Assembly: GCA_048939725.1 (NCBI GenBank)
Contig: JBHLPG010000115.1
Coordinates: 1 to 11,245, forward strand
Length of the DNA stretch: 11,245 bases
Source of the DNA: Hodarchaeum sp048939725
GTDB taxonomy: Archaea; Asgardarchaeota; Heimdallarchaeia; Hodarchaeales; Hodarchaeaceae
Reading direction: 5' to 3'
Shown here: positions 1 through 4,974 of the stretch, in pieces
Position numbering within the stretch: position 1 is the first letter of the stretch
Layout of the letters: each line of letters starts with the position of its first letter
The notes under the pieces: generated by a model
Told to the model about the DNA's origin: nothing
Seen by the model: the letters and a program-made list of their open reading frames with translations, nothing else
Database searches by the model: none
Position numbers and translations under genes: made by a program

Positions 1-474
1 TCTTCTGCTACCATACCCTCCAGATGATCTATTGTCACCATAACTTCTATCGCTTCCGTAAGATCGCCTATTCTCGAACGATCTTCGACGAGGATCTTCA
101 ATGTGGTCAGTGGATCGATTGTTTTCTTGATTGAGTTCAGAAAACATAGTTTGATCTTCAGCTAAGGATCCAAATTTTCCTTTTGACAAGCGAAGAGAAT
201 TTTGAAAGATATTCGCGAAACCATTAGATAGTTTGTAGACTTTATCCTCTTCAACATTATCAATATCTTCATTCCAGAGAGTCAGGACAATTGATCCTGT
301 TTCATCTGCTACGGTTATGTCGCATACTCGATGCGATTCACCAGTTCTTTTATTTATTTCACGTTCAGCCTCTCTATTAATGACTTTAAAAACCACATTA
401 ACATGTTTTTCGAGAGGTTTGACGTCCCCAATCTTGACGTCATGGGTTTCATTAGATTCAAAATTATATGACAT
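1..474 (-). CDS. OB-fold single-stranded DNA-binding protein, Sulfolobus SSB / SOSS-B type (3' end cut by window)
   Basis: The gene starts at the CAT at 472-474 and reads 158 codons with no stop to the window edge, so the C-terminus is missing. Residues 13-105 form one OB fold. They match the crenarchaeal SSB and eukaryotic SOSS-B1 pattern: KIGDVKP at the start, then VADETG, LTLW and a final LSKGKFGSL strand. The DNA-stacking aromatics of Sulfolobus SSB (W56, W75, F79) appear to correspond to W67, F86 and F90, with the same 19- and 4-residue spacing, so the middle Trp is a Phe here. From about residue 118 the chain becomes a disordered tail rich in Arg, Ser, Tyr and Gly (RRSYG, DRSYGDNRSSGGYGSRR). 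The family binds ssDNA in replication and repair. The tail is probably a protein- or nucleic-acid-contact region (inference). An RNA-binding role is also possible. Confidence 0.88.
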   Translation of the reverse strand, partial: MSYNFESNETHDVKIGDVKPLEKHVNVVFKVINREAEREINKRTGESHRVCDITVADETGSIVLTLWNEDIDNVEEDKVYKLSNGFANIFQNSLRLSKGKFGSLAEDQTMFSELNQENNRSTDHIEDPRRRSFENRRSYGSDRSYGDNRSSGGYGSRR

Positions 475-490
475 TTCTTACACATCAAAT

Positions 491-532
491 CTATTACGAA
501 TAGAACCAAATCCTATTAAAAAAGTAAAAATA
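491..532 (-). promoter_or_regulatory. Candidate promoter of the SSB gene
   Basis: Read on the minus strand, an A/T-rich TATA-like element (TTTTTTAATAGG, about 512-523) lies about 40-50 nt ahead of the SSB start. Between it and the gene is a short inverted repeat, CTATT-ACG-AATAG at 491-503, which could be an operator. No clear Shine-Dalgarno motif precedes the ATG, so a short-leader transcript is likely. Assignment is by position and composition only. Confidence 0.35.
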
Positions 533-756
533 ATCCTTTTGGCTACTAATTTTCAGTCTTTTGAATTTCTAGAGACATTAAATCGTTCCATTCGTTTTGG
601 TTTCACTTTTAAAATTCTGATTTCAGCTCTATAGTACGATTCTTTTTGCTATTTAAAAGACTACTGGTAGCATTGTCAAAAAATTTTGAAGGCTGACTGA
701 TTTTCGGATCAACAGCTATCTAGAGTTTAAATCTAGAAACATTATTGTTTTGTGAT

Positions 757-846
757 TCATATCTCCCATTCTTTTTGTGCAATATAGCCACCTATTATAA
801 CAAGAAATCCAACGAGAATACACAACAATATGGCAAGAATATTACT
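757..846 (-). pseudogene. Possible relic of a membrane protein C-terminus
   Basis: On the minus strand a 29-codon frame without a start codon encodes a strongly hydrophobic helix (ILAILLCILVGFLVIIGGYI) followed by AQKEWEI and a stop. This is the typical layout of a C-terminal membrane anchor. The same frame upstream is broken by TAG at 847-849 and further stops, but between them it carries a Thr-rich stretch and a His-rich stretch (NDHQRHDHT). I read this as the decayed 3' end of an anchored surface protein. Chance hydrophobicity in AT-rich DNA is a real alternative. Confidence 0.25.
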
Positions 847-998
847 CTATGTATGATCATGTCTCTGATGGTCGTTTTAATTATGGTATTTTGTGGTTGT
901 GGATTATAACTATTGGGAAAATAGATGCACTCATATGTACAGGTCCACCCTGCAAGAATGAGTTCATAAAACACAATATCTATTAGACAAAAAGGTAT

Positions 999-1121
999 AT
1001 GGAGCCTCTCCGTACTAAGAAGGCAGTCACTAAAATCCTAAGACAGAGATTTGGACCAGCTAAAGTTTAAACCTGTTCTGTTGGAACCGAGTTAGCTTTT
1101 GAAATTCTGGAAGACAAATAA
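999..1121 (+). pseudogene. Short, stop-interrupted reading frame, possible gene relic
   Basis: From the ATG at 999 a 23-codon frame (basic: MEPLRTKKAVTKILRQRFG then PAKV) ends at TAA 1068-1070. It continues in the same frame for 16 more codons (TCSVGTELAFEILEDK) to TAA 1119-1121. The two halves together look like an amphipathic helical protein of about 40 residues with one internal stop. There is no clear ribosome binding site. A distant likeness to the first two helices of an archaeal histone was considered but is too weak to name it. Confidence 0.2.
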
Positions 1122-1148
1122 ACGAAATTAGCATCAGATTCCTTCAAT

Positions 1149-1523
1149 TCATTCCTCTGATTCCTCTTTCTTCACAATGATAACACCATTTCCTTCAGGG
1201 CAACAAGATTCAATGAACCCGATCATCTTTCTCATGCGAGAAATAATCCTGATAACCATTGTACTACCTTCTTGCGTTAAAGTATATGTACGAACTCTTT
1301 TATCACGATCCTCCTCTTCTTTCTTCGTTGTTTCGTGAATGTAACCTTTATCTATCAAATTATGGATTATTTTATATGTTGCACCTGGCGTTGGGGACCA
1401 ATCTTCCCCAAGATCTTCTTTAACATACCTCACGATTTCAGAACCGGAGAGACTTGTTTGATTATATAACACAAGAAGGAATAATGACTCCGTGGGAGTT
1501 ACATCAAGGTTTTTACCAAACAT
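1149..1523 (-). CDS. PadR-like winged-helix transcriptional regulator with Cys-Cys pair (candidate ars regulator)
   Basis: This 124-residue protein is a PadR-type winged helix. It has an N-terminal helix pair (TESLFLLVLYNQ), the LSGSEIVRYVKEDLG helix, the PadR hallmark SPTPGATYKIIHNLIDKGYI at 43-62 (recognition helix) and a charged wing (65-80, ending RTYTLTQEG). A short C-terminal helix (87-105) for dimerisation follows. Right after it is a cysteine pair, C107-C108, in ESCCPEG. PadR proteins are usually repressors that respond to phenolics or other toxic compounds. The gene is transcribed divergently from arsM, 132 bp apart, so it probably controls arsM and itself. I infer that C107/C108 could bind As(III) or a methylated arsenical as inducer, because the family has no fixed metal site. 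MarR-like relatives are an alternative, but SPTPGATY favours PadR. Confidence 0.85.
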   Translation of the reverse strand: MFGKNLDVTPTESLFLLVLYNQTSLSGSEIVRYVKEDLGEDWSPTPGATYKIIHNLIDKGYIHETTKKEEEDRDKRVRTYTLTQEGSTMVIRIISRMRKMIGFIESCCPEGNGVIIVKKEESEE

Positions 1524-1555
1524 TATATTTTCACATTGATTTTTTCAAGCTTTGC

Positions 1556-1578
1556 CTTCTTAAGAAGCTTTAAAAATG
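1556..1578 (-). promoter_or_regulatory. Palindrome and TATA-like box of the PadR gene
   Basis: A perfect 12-bp palindrome, CTTCTTAAGAAG, spans 1556-1567. On the minus strand it lies just downstream of a TATA-like ATTTTTAAAG (about 1568-1578) and about 33 nt ahead of the PadR start. AAGCTT flanks it on both sides (1547-1552 and 1565-1570). A repressor bound here would cover the transcription start, which fits autoregulation. Function is inferred from symmetry and position. Confidence 0.5.
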
Positions 1579-1588
1579 TTGCCCAAGA

Positions 1589-1620
1589 GGAATATTCCTA
1601 AGGAATATTTCCTATAAATA
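1589..1620 (+). promoter_or_regulatory. Twin palindromic operator and TATA box of arsM
   Basis: GGAATATTCC (1589-1598) is a perfect palindrome. It is followed 13 bp later by a near copy, GGAATATTTCC (1602-1612). The second copy touches the TATA box TATAAATA (1613-1620), occupying the place where TFB would contact the BRE. Transcription would start near 1643, giving a leader of about 13 nt before the arsM ATG at 1656. The 13-bp repeat step suggests two repressor dimers side by side. The sites differ from the palindrome near the PadR gene. Confidence 0.6.
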
Positions 1621-1655
1621 TTCAACATGGCTAATAAATATTGAGATGAAGAAAA

Positions 1656-2621
1656 ATGACGCAAGAAAAAGATATTCCATCCGATGAGAAACCCCGATCG
1701 AGTTATTCGTGTTGTGGTTCTGGATCTGAGGAGGTGGAGAACACAATGCCAGAACAAGATATGGCTCAGTCTGAAAAGATAAAATCAGATATCCGAAAGC
1801 AGTATGCTGAAATTGCCACAGGGAAAATGAACCTCTCAAGTGTGTCTGAGCAAGTTGATTCACAAGTAGCAACTAATAGTAATCAAGAGGTTTATACAGA
1901 TTACTCTAAAGAGGAACTTTCAAGCATCCCTAAAGAATCAAACCTCGGTTTAGGTTCTGGAAATCCCGTTAAATTAGCTAATATTCAACTTGGGGAGACA
2001 GTTGTGGACTTAGGATCGGGTGCGGGAGTCGACTGTTTTCTAGCCTCGAAAAAAGTTGGTAAAACAGGAAAAGTAATTGGAATTGATATGACTCCCCCGA
2101 TGATTGACAAAGCACGAGCTAACGCGAGGAAAGACAGATTTACCAACGTCGAGTTTCGCTTAGGGGAAATCGAACATATGCCTGTTGCTGATAATACTGC
2201 TGATCTTATTGTTTCAAATTGTGTGATAAACCTGTCGGTAGATAAAGCTCAAGTCTTCAGAGAGGCATATCGTGTATTAAAACCAGGTGGACGGTTGGTA
2301 ATTTCTGATATTGTTCTTAACCAAGAATTCCCTGATGTGGTTAAAGAGGCTCTCACAGATGTTCCTGGATGTGTGTCAAGAGCTTGGGTGAAAGATGAAT
2401 ATTTAGGGGTTATTAAAGATGCAGGATTTGAACAAGTGGAGCTTCTTGAGGCTGAAATTATCGCACCGAGAAATAAACCTAAAAAAACCGAGTCTGGCAC
2501 GTTTAAAGCGAAGCTCGTAACCTATGGAAAGGAGGTTAATGTGGAGCTGACACCAGAAGAGTATGCAAACTTGCGTACCTCGATCATGAAAGGACATATT
2601 CGGGCTTATAAACCGAATTAA
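1656..2621 (+). CDS. arsM: Arsenite S-adenosylmethionine methyltransferase
   Basis: This is a 321-residue class I SAM methyltransferase of the ArsM family, which transfers methyl groups from SAM to trivalent arsenic in the cytoplasm. SAM motif I is VVDLGSGAG (117-125), followed by GIDMTPPMI (142-150) and the motif around VLKPGGRLVISDIV (207-220). The two arsenic-binding cysteines of the catalytic domain are C189 in SNCVINLS and C239 in VPGCVSRA. The N-terminus has a CC pair (C19-C20), common in ArsM; this supports the ATG at 1656 over the internal one at 1746. The usual GLGCGNP motif reads GLGSGNP here (S101), so the third conserved cysteine is lost. C127 in VDCFLA is an extra candidate ligand. 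After residue 270 there is a Lys-rich C-terminal extension of about 50 residues that I do not recognise. It is divergent from the PadR-like gene and ends in a T-rich terminator. Confidence 0.93.
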   Translation: MTQEKDIPSDEKPRSSYSCCGSGSEEVENTMPEQDMAQSEKIKSDIRKQYAEIATGKMNLSSVSEQVDSQVATNSNQEVYTDYSKEELSSIPKESNLGLGSGNPVKLANIQLGETVVDLGSGAGVDCFLASKKVGKTGKVIGIDMTPPMIDKARANARKDRFTNVEFRLGEIEHMPVADNTADLIVSNCVINLSVDKAQVFREAYRVLKPGGRLVISDIVLNQEFPDVVKEALTDVPGCVSRAWVKDEYLGVIKDAGFEQVELLEAEIIAPRNKPKKTESGTFKAKLVTYGKEVNVELTPEEYANLRTSIMKGHIRAYKPN

Positions 2622-2634
2622 AGATTTTCAGTCC

Positions 2635-2654
2635 CTTTCTCTTTTCCTTTTTTA
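2635..2654 (+). terminator. T-rich archaeal terminator after arsM
   Basis: A pyrimidine run with tracts of 3, 4 and 6 T begins about 14 nt after the arsM stop. There is no hairpin. Archaeal RNA polymerase typically terminates at such U-tracts. Confidence 0.55.
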
Positions 2655-2700
2655 TATCACAACATACTTACCTTCCTCTACCATTACCCGGAAGAAGACC

Positions 2701-2735
2701 TTTAAAATTCTTATAATCTATTTTATTTTAAGGAG
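2701..2735 (+). promoter_or_regulatory. Promoter and ribosome binding site of the flavin reductase-like gene
   Basis: TTTAAAAT (2701-2708) is a TATA-like element that would start transcription near 2728. AAGGAG at 2730-2735 is a strong Shine-Dalgarno sequence 8 nt before the ATG at 2744, which fixes that start. The gene therefore has its own promoter and is not read through from arsM. Confidence 0.5.
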
Positions 2736-2743
2736 TAATAGCA

Positions 2744-3301
2744 ATGGTTGTAAATGATTTGATAAAGCAAGAGATAAAGGGAACAGTATTGAACCCATTA
2801 CCTGTGGCTTTGGTTGGAACACAAATCAAAGGAAAACCTAATTTCTTAGTTATTGGATACATTTCTCCTTTTAATTTTGGTCGTCATATTTTCTTCAGCT
2901 TATATAAGAAAAGATTCTCTAGAGAAGGTATTCACGAAAATAAAACATTTAGTGTAAACATTCCCTCAACAGAGCTTCTTACTGAAACTAATATCTGTGG
3001 AACCGTATCTGGGAGAAAATTTGATAAATCCACATTGTTTAATATCTTTTATGGGGAATTAAAAACTGCTCCAATGATTCTGAATTGCCCTCTAAATATG
3101 GAGTGCGAGGTTACTGAAATCCTTGATTATGATCCTAATGAGGGGATTATTGGAGAAGTTATCAAATCATATGCAAATTCTGAATGTTTATCCAACGGTA
3201 AGCTTGATTTACGGAAAGTAAATCCTGTAATCTGGGCAACAGGAGGTGATTATAACTATTACCAGTTAGGAGACCGTTTAAAAACTCCTGAAGCGCCATA
3301 A
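2744..3301 (+). CDS. Flavin reductase-like FMN-binding split-barrel protein (flavoredoxin-type)
   Basis: The 185-residue protein matches the flavin reductase-like domain family. It has an N-terminal beta-barrel strand set (NPLPVALVGT at 17-26, then NFLVIGYISPFNFG at 33-46) and the strand HIFFSLYKKRFSREGI. The central signature is FSVNIPSTEL and then NICGTVSGRKFDKS (83-96), and the chain ends in YYQLGDRL (172-179). These positions bind FMN and form a dimer in the family, which includes NAD(P)H:flavin reductases and archaeal/sulfate-reducer flavoredoxins. C85 sits in the NICGTVSG turn, a common position in the flavoredoxin branch. It could supply reduced flavin or transfer electrons in the cytoplasm. 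The partner is unknown, though neighbours on both sides handle arsenic and oxidised methionine. Exact substrate cannot be read from sequence. Confidence 0.85.
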   Translation: MVVNDLIKQEIKGTVLNPLPVALVGTQIKGKPNFLVIGYISPFNFGRHIFFSLYKKRFSREGIHENKTFSVNIPSTELLTETNICGTVSGRKFDKSTLFNIFYGELKTAPMILNCPLNMECEVTEILDYDPNEGIIGEVIKSYANSECLSNGKLDLRKVNPVIWATGGDYNYYQLGDRLKTPEAP

Positions 3302-3307
3302 GAAAGA

Positions 3308-3365
3308 GGATTTCCTACTCGGAGTAATCCGGTAAAATTTACTAGAGTATTTTTATTAATAAATT
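3308..3365 (+). promoter_or_regulatory. Inverted repeats and TATA-like box upstream of msrA
   Basis: The 147-bp gap contains TACTC-G-GAGTA (3316-3326), flanked by GGATT (3308-3312) and AATCC (3326-3330). An imperfect palindrome, GTAAA-A-TTTAC, lies at 3332-3342, and a perfect 10-bp AT palindrome, TTATTAATAA, at 3353-3362. The last is a plausible TATA box giving a leader of about 60 nt. The symmetric elements may be operators or the 3' end of the upstream transcript. The msrA start itself is fixed by GAGGT at 3437-3441, 7 nt before the ATG. Confidence 0.35.
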
Positions 3366-3448
3366 TCTATTCGGATTCCGCTAAATTACCCTCTTATCTT
3401 GTTCTTGAATTATCTTTCATGTAGAGAATTGGTGTTGAGGTAGTAATT

Positions 3449-4009
3449 ATGACAAGCTACGCTGAAAAAAAAATCGCTACGCTTGGAGGAGGTTGTTTTT
3501 GGTGTCTAGAAGCAGTATTTCAAGATATTCAGGGAATAGAAACAGTTATATCTGGTTATTCAGGAGGAGAAATTGCAAATCCTACCTATGAAGTAGTATG
3601 TAATGGAACTACTGGTCACGCTGAAGTTGTTCAAATCACGTTTAATGAACTGATTTCATTCAAAGAAATCTTAGAAATCTTCTTCACAATTCACGATCCA
3701 ACACAACTGAATCGCCAGGGAAACGATATTGGTACACAATACCGGTCTGTGATTTTTTATCACTCTGAACAACAAGAGGAGGAAGCGAGAAATATGATCC
3801 ATAAGTTGGAGAAGAATGCAACATGGCCTGCCCCAATTGTAACAGAAGTTACTGCATTCACAGAATTTTTCCCTGCTGAAGATTATCACCAAGAGTATTT
3901 CAAGAAGAATCCGAATCAACCTTATTGTCAACTAATAATCTTACCAAAAATTATAAAATTACGAGAAAAGTATGCTACCAAGCTTAAACCCATTTTATTC
4001 AATTCTTAA
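3449..4009 (+). CDS. msrA: Peptide methionine (S)-S-oxide reductase MsrA
   Basis: MsrA reduces the S epimer of methionine sulfoxide in oxidised proteins. The catalytic motif GCFWC lies at residues 15-19, with nucleophile C16 and a second cysteine C19 as in many prokaryotic MsrA forms. Further family blocks follow in order: SGYSGG (35-40), PTYEVVCNGTTGHAEVV (45-61), IHDPTQLNRQGNDIGTQYRS (81-100) and AEDYHQEYF (143-151). C160 near the C-terminus (PYCQ) is a candidate resolving cysteine. The length of 186 is normal and complete. The stop codon is followed directly by the ATG of the PPOX gene, so the two are almost certainly one transcript. MsrA needs a thiol reductant such as thioredoxin, and none is encoded in the window. 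Confidence 0.97.
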   Translation: MTSYAEKKIATLGGGCFWCLEAVFQDIQGIETVISGYSGGEIANPTYEVVCNGTTGHAEVVQITFNELISFKEILEIFFTIHDPTQLNRQGNDIGTQYRSVIFYHSEQQEEEARNMIHKLEKNATWPAPIVTEVTAFTEFFPAEDYHQEYFKKNPNQPYCQLIILPKIIKLREKYATKLKPILFNS

Positions 4010-4429
4010 ATGAAGATGAATATCATGTCAGGAAATCCTTTTCTTTCTCTAAAAGATCAGAAATATATCAGTCTAAAAACCTTCTATGAAAATGGAAGGG
4101 GAGTCGCCACTCCTGTGGAATTTGCTGAAAAAGATGGTAAATTGTATGTTAATACACGAACGAATTCCTGGAAAGTAAAACGAATTCAAGGAAACCCAAA
4201 AGCGACGATAGCACCATGTACCATCCGTGGAAAGCTTCTTGGAGAAGAGATGGACGTGACCGTCAAAATCCTTTTTAAAGACCCTGAAAAGGTTATTGCG
4301 GAACAAGCTCTTGATGATAAGTTCAATAAGGGATTTAATAAGTTCATGAGATTACTCTTCGTTTTTTTTGGAAAATTAAGATTCTGGAAAACACCAGAAG
4401 AGAGAATTTTTCTAAAAATTTCAGTTTAA
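4010..4429 (+). CDS. PPOX-family flavin/F420-dependent oxidoreductase-like protein
   Basis: This 139-residue split-barrel protein resembles the PPOX class F420-dependent oxidoreductases. The pattern is FLSLKDQKYISLKTFYENGR at 11-30, GVATPVEFAEKDGKLYVNT (31-49), then TNSWKVKRIQGNPKATIAP (51-69) and C70-TIRGKLLGE. The S-x-KVKRI..NP block and the following AP-C..RGK are the cofactor-phosphate and interior strands typical of this group. It likely uses F420 or a flavin to reduce a small molecule in the cytoplasm; the substrate is unknown. The ATG at 4010 follows the msrA TAA with zero spacing. M3 and M6 (4025) are alternative starts, and all precede the conserved region. Residues 105-128 are unusually basic and aromatic, which may hint at membrane association. 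Co-transcription with msrA suggests a role in oxidative stress. Confidence 0.85.
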   Translation: MKMNIMSGNPFLSLKDQKYISLKTFYENGRGVATPVEFAEKDGKLYVNTRTNSWKVKRIQGNPKATIAPCTIRGKLLGEEMDVTVKILFKDPEKVIAEQALDDKFNKGFNKFMRLLFVFFGKLRFWKTPEERIFLKISV

Positions 4430-4562
4430 AAATCAACTTCTGGGTAAACCAACAATTAAAGAAGAATCTTCAATTTCAGGTAATGCTGTTTTAGTTCGTT
4501 TGAAATCCTCAACAGTAAAGGGTGCAGCGAGTCATTCTGAAGATTTGCCACAAGAAAAATAG
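4416..4562 (+). other. Start-less open frame of 48 codons in the spacer, possible gene relic
   Basis: Between the PPOX stop and the TIGR04076 gene, one frame stays open for 48 codons to TAG 4560-4562 and has coding-like composition (for example EESSISGNAVLVRLKSSTVK), but it has no ATG or GTG start. It may be the remnant of a lost gene or chance. I recognise no family. Confidence 0.2.
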
Positions 4563-4573
4563 TTAAAAATTCG

Positions 4574-4613
4574 CCTTTCTTATGCAGAAAAGGAATCTAT
4601 CCCCTAGGATAGA
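4574..4613 (+). promoter_or_regulatory. Two adjacent hairpins ahead of the TIGR04076 gene
   Basis: CCTTTCT (4574-4580) pairs with AGAAAAGG (4586-4593) across a 5-nt loop with one bulge. It is followed at once by a perfect 7-bp hairpin, TCTATCC-CCTA-GGATAGA (4596-4613), which also contains CCTAGG. A TATA-like AGTTAAAAAT (4561-4570) lies just upstream, so the elements would fall around the transcription start and leader. They could be an operator or leader structure. Confidence 0.35.
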
Positions 4614-4645
4614 AATCCGTGTAAAAATCTCTCAAGGTGCACATA

Positions 4646-4963
4646 ATGGCTAAATGTAAAATTACAGTCGTTAAAAAAACATTTTATGAGGATCTAGCTA
4701 AGGAATACTGTCGAAAAGAGACGGGAATATGTACAGCGTTTGAAGAAGGACAAGAGTTCATCACTGAACATCCAATCAAACAACCAACAGAATTTCCTTG
4801 TGGATGGGCGTGGTCTGATATTCAAAAGTGTGTATTAACCATGATGCAAGGGGGAAACTTTGGATCAACTTGGCAATGGATGAAAGACGACGATACCATG
4901 ATCGCTTGCTGTTCTGATGGTATACGACCAGTTATCTTTAAACTCGAGATGATTGAGAGATAA
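4646..4963 (+). CDS. TIGR04076 family cysteine-rich protein of unknown function
   Basis: The 105-residue product has the hallmarks of TIGR04076: an N-terminal CKITVVKKTFYEDLAKEYC (4-22), then FEEGQEF (32-38), a central CGWAWSDIQKCVL (52-64) and the signature MIACCSDGIRPVIFKLE (85-101). Seven cysteines (C4, C22, C29, C52, C62, C88, C89) in 105 residues suggest metal or cofactor binding. The family is small, common in anaerobic bacteria and archaea, and has no proven function that I know of. I prefer the ATG at 4646 over the GTG at 4637, because AAGGTG at 4634-4639 is then a well-spaced Shine-Dalgarno sequence and the ATG lies directly ahead of AKCKIT. It stands alone on the plus strand, tail to tail with the propeller gene. 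Confidence 0.85.
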   Translation: MAKCKITVVKKTFYEDLAKEYCRKETGICTAFEEGQEFITEHPIKQPTEFPCGWAWSDIQKCVLTMMQGGNFGSTWQWMKDDDTMIACCSDGIRPVIFKLEMIER

Positions 4964-4974
4964 CAGTTCTCAAT
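4952..4974. terminator. Bidirectional hairpin across two convergent stop codons
   Basis: ATTGAGA (4952-4958) and TCTCAAT (4968-4974) form a perfect 7-bp stem with a 9-nt loop. The hairpin spans the TAA of the TIGR04076 gene (4961-4963) and the TGA of the propeller gene (4970-4972 on the minus strand). Lying exactly between convergent genes, it may mark the 3' ends of both transcripts. No strong T-tract follows, so termination strength is uncertain. Confidence 0.4.

Larger units (their letters stand above)
475..1148. other. Gene-poor spacer of about 670 bp
   Basis: No intact gene of convincing composition is seen on either strand. The only long frame, plus-strand 317-634, is mostly the antisense of the SSB gene. 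I see no tRNA-like cloverleaf, no terminal inverted repeats and no CRISPR-like array. The stretch contains two short relic-like reading frames (listed separately at 757-846 and 999-1121), so it looks like a decayed former gene region between SSB and the ars module. Confidence 0.5.

Noticed and set aside
317..634. Plus-strand frame of 105 codons
   Set aside because: Half of it is the antisense of the well-supported SSB gene and the rest is low-complexity AT-rich sequence. It has no ribosome site and no recognisable domain.
999..1121. Histone-fold relic
   Set aside because: The order of basic helix, GPAKV and a second helix recalls an archaeal histone, but the loop is about two residues too long, there is an internal stop and the third helix is missing.
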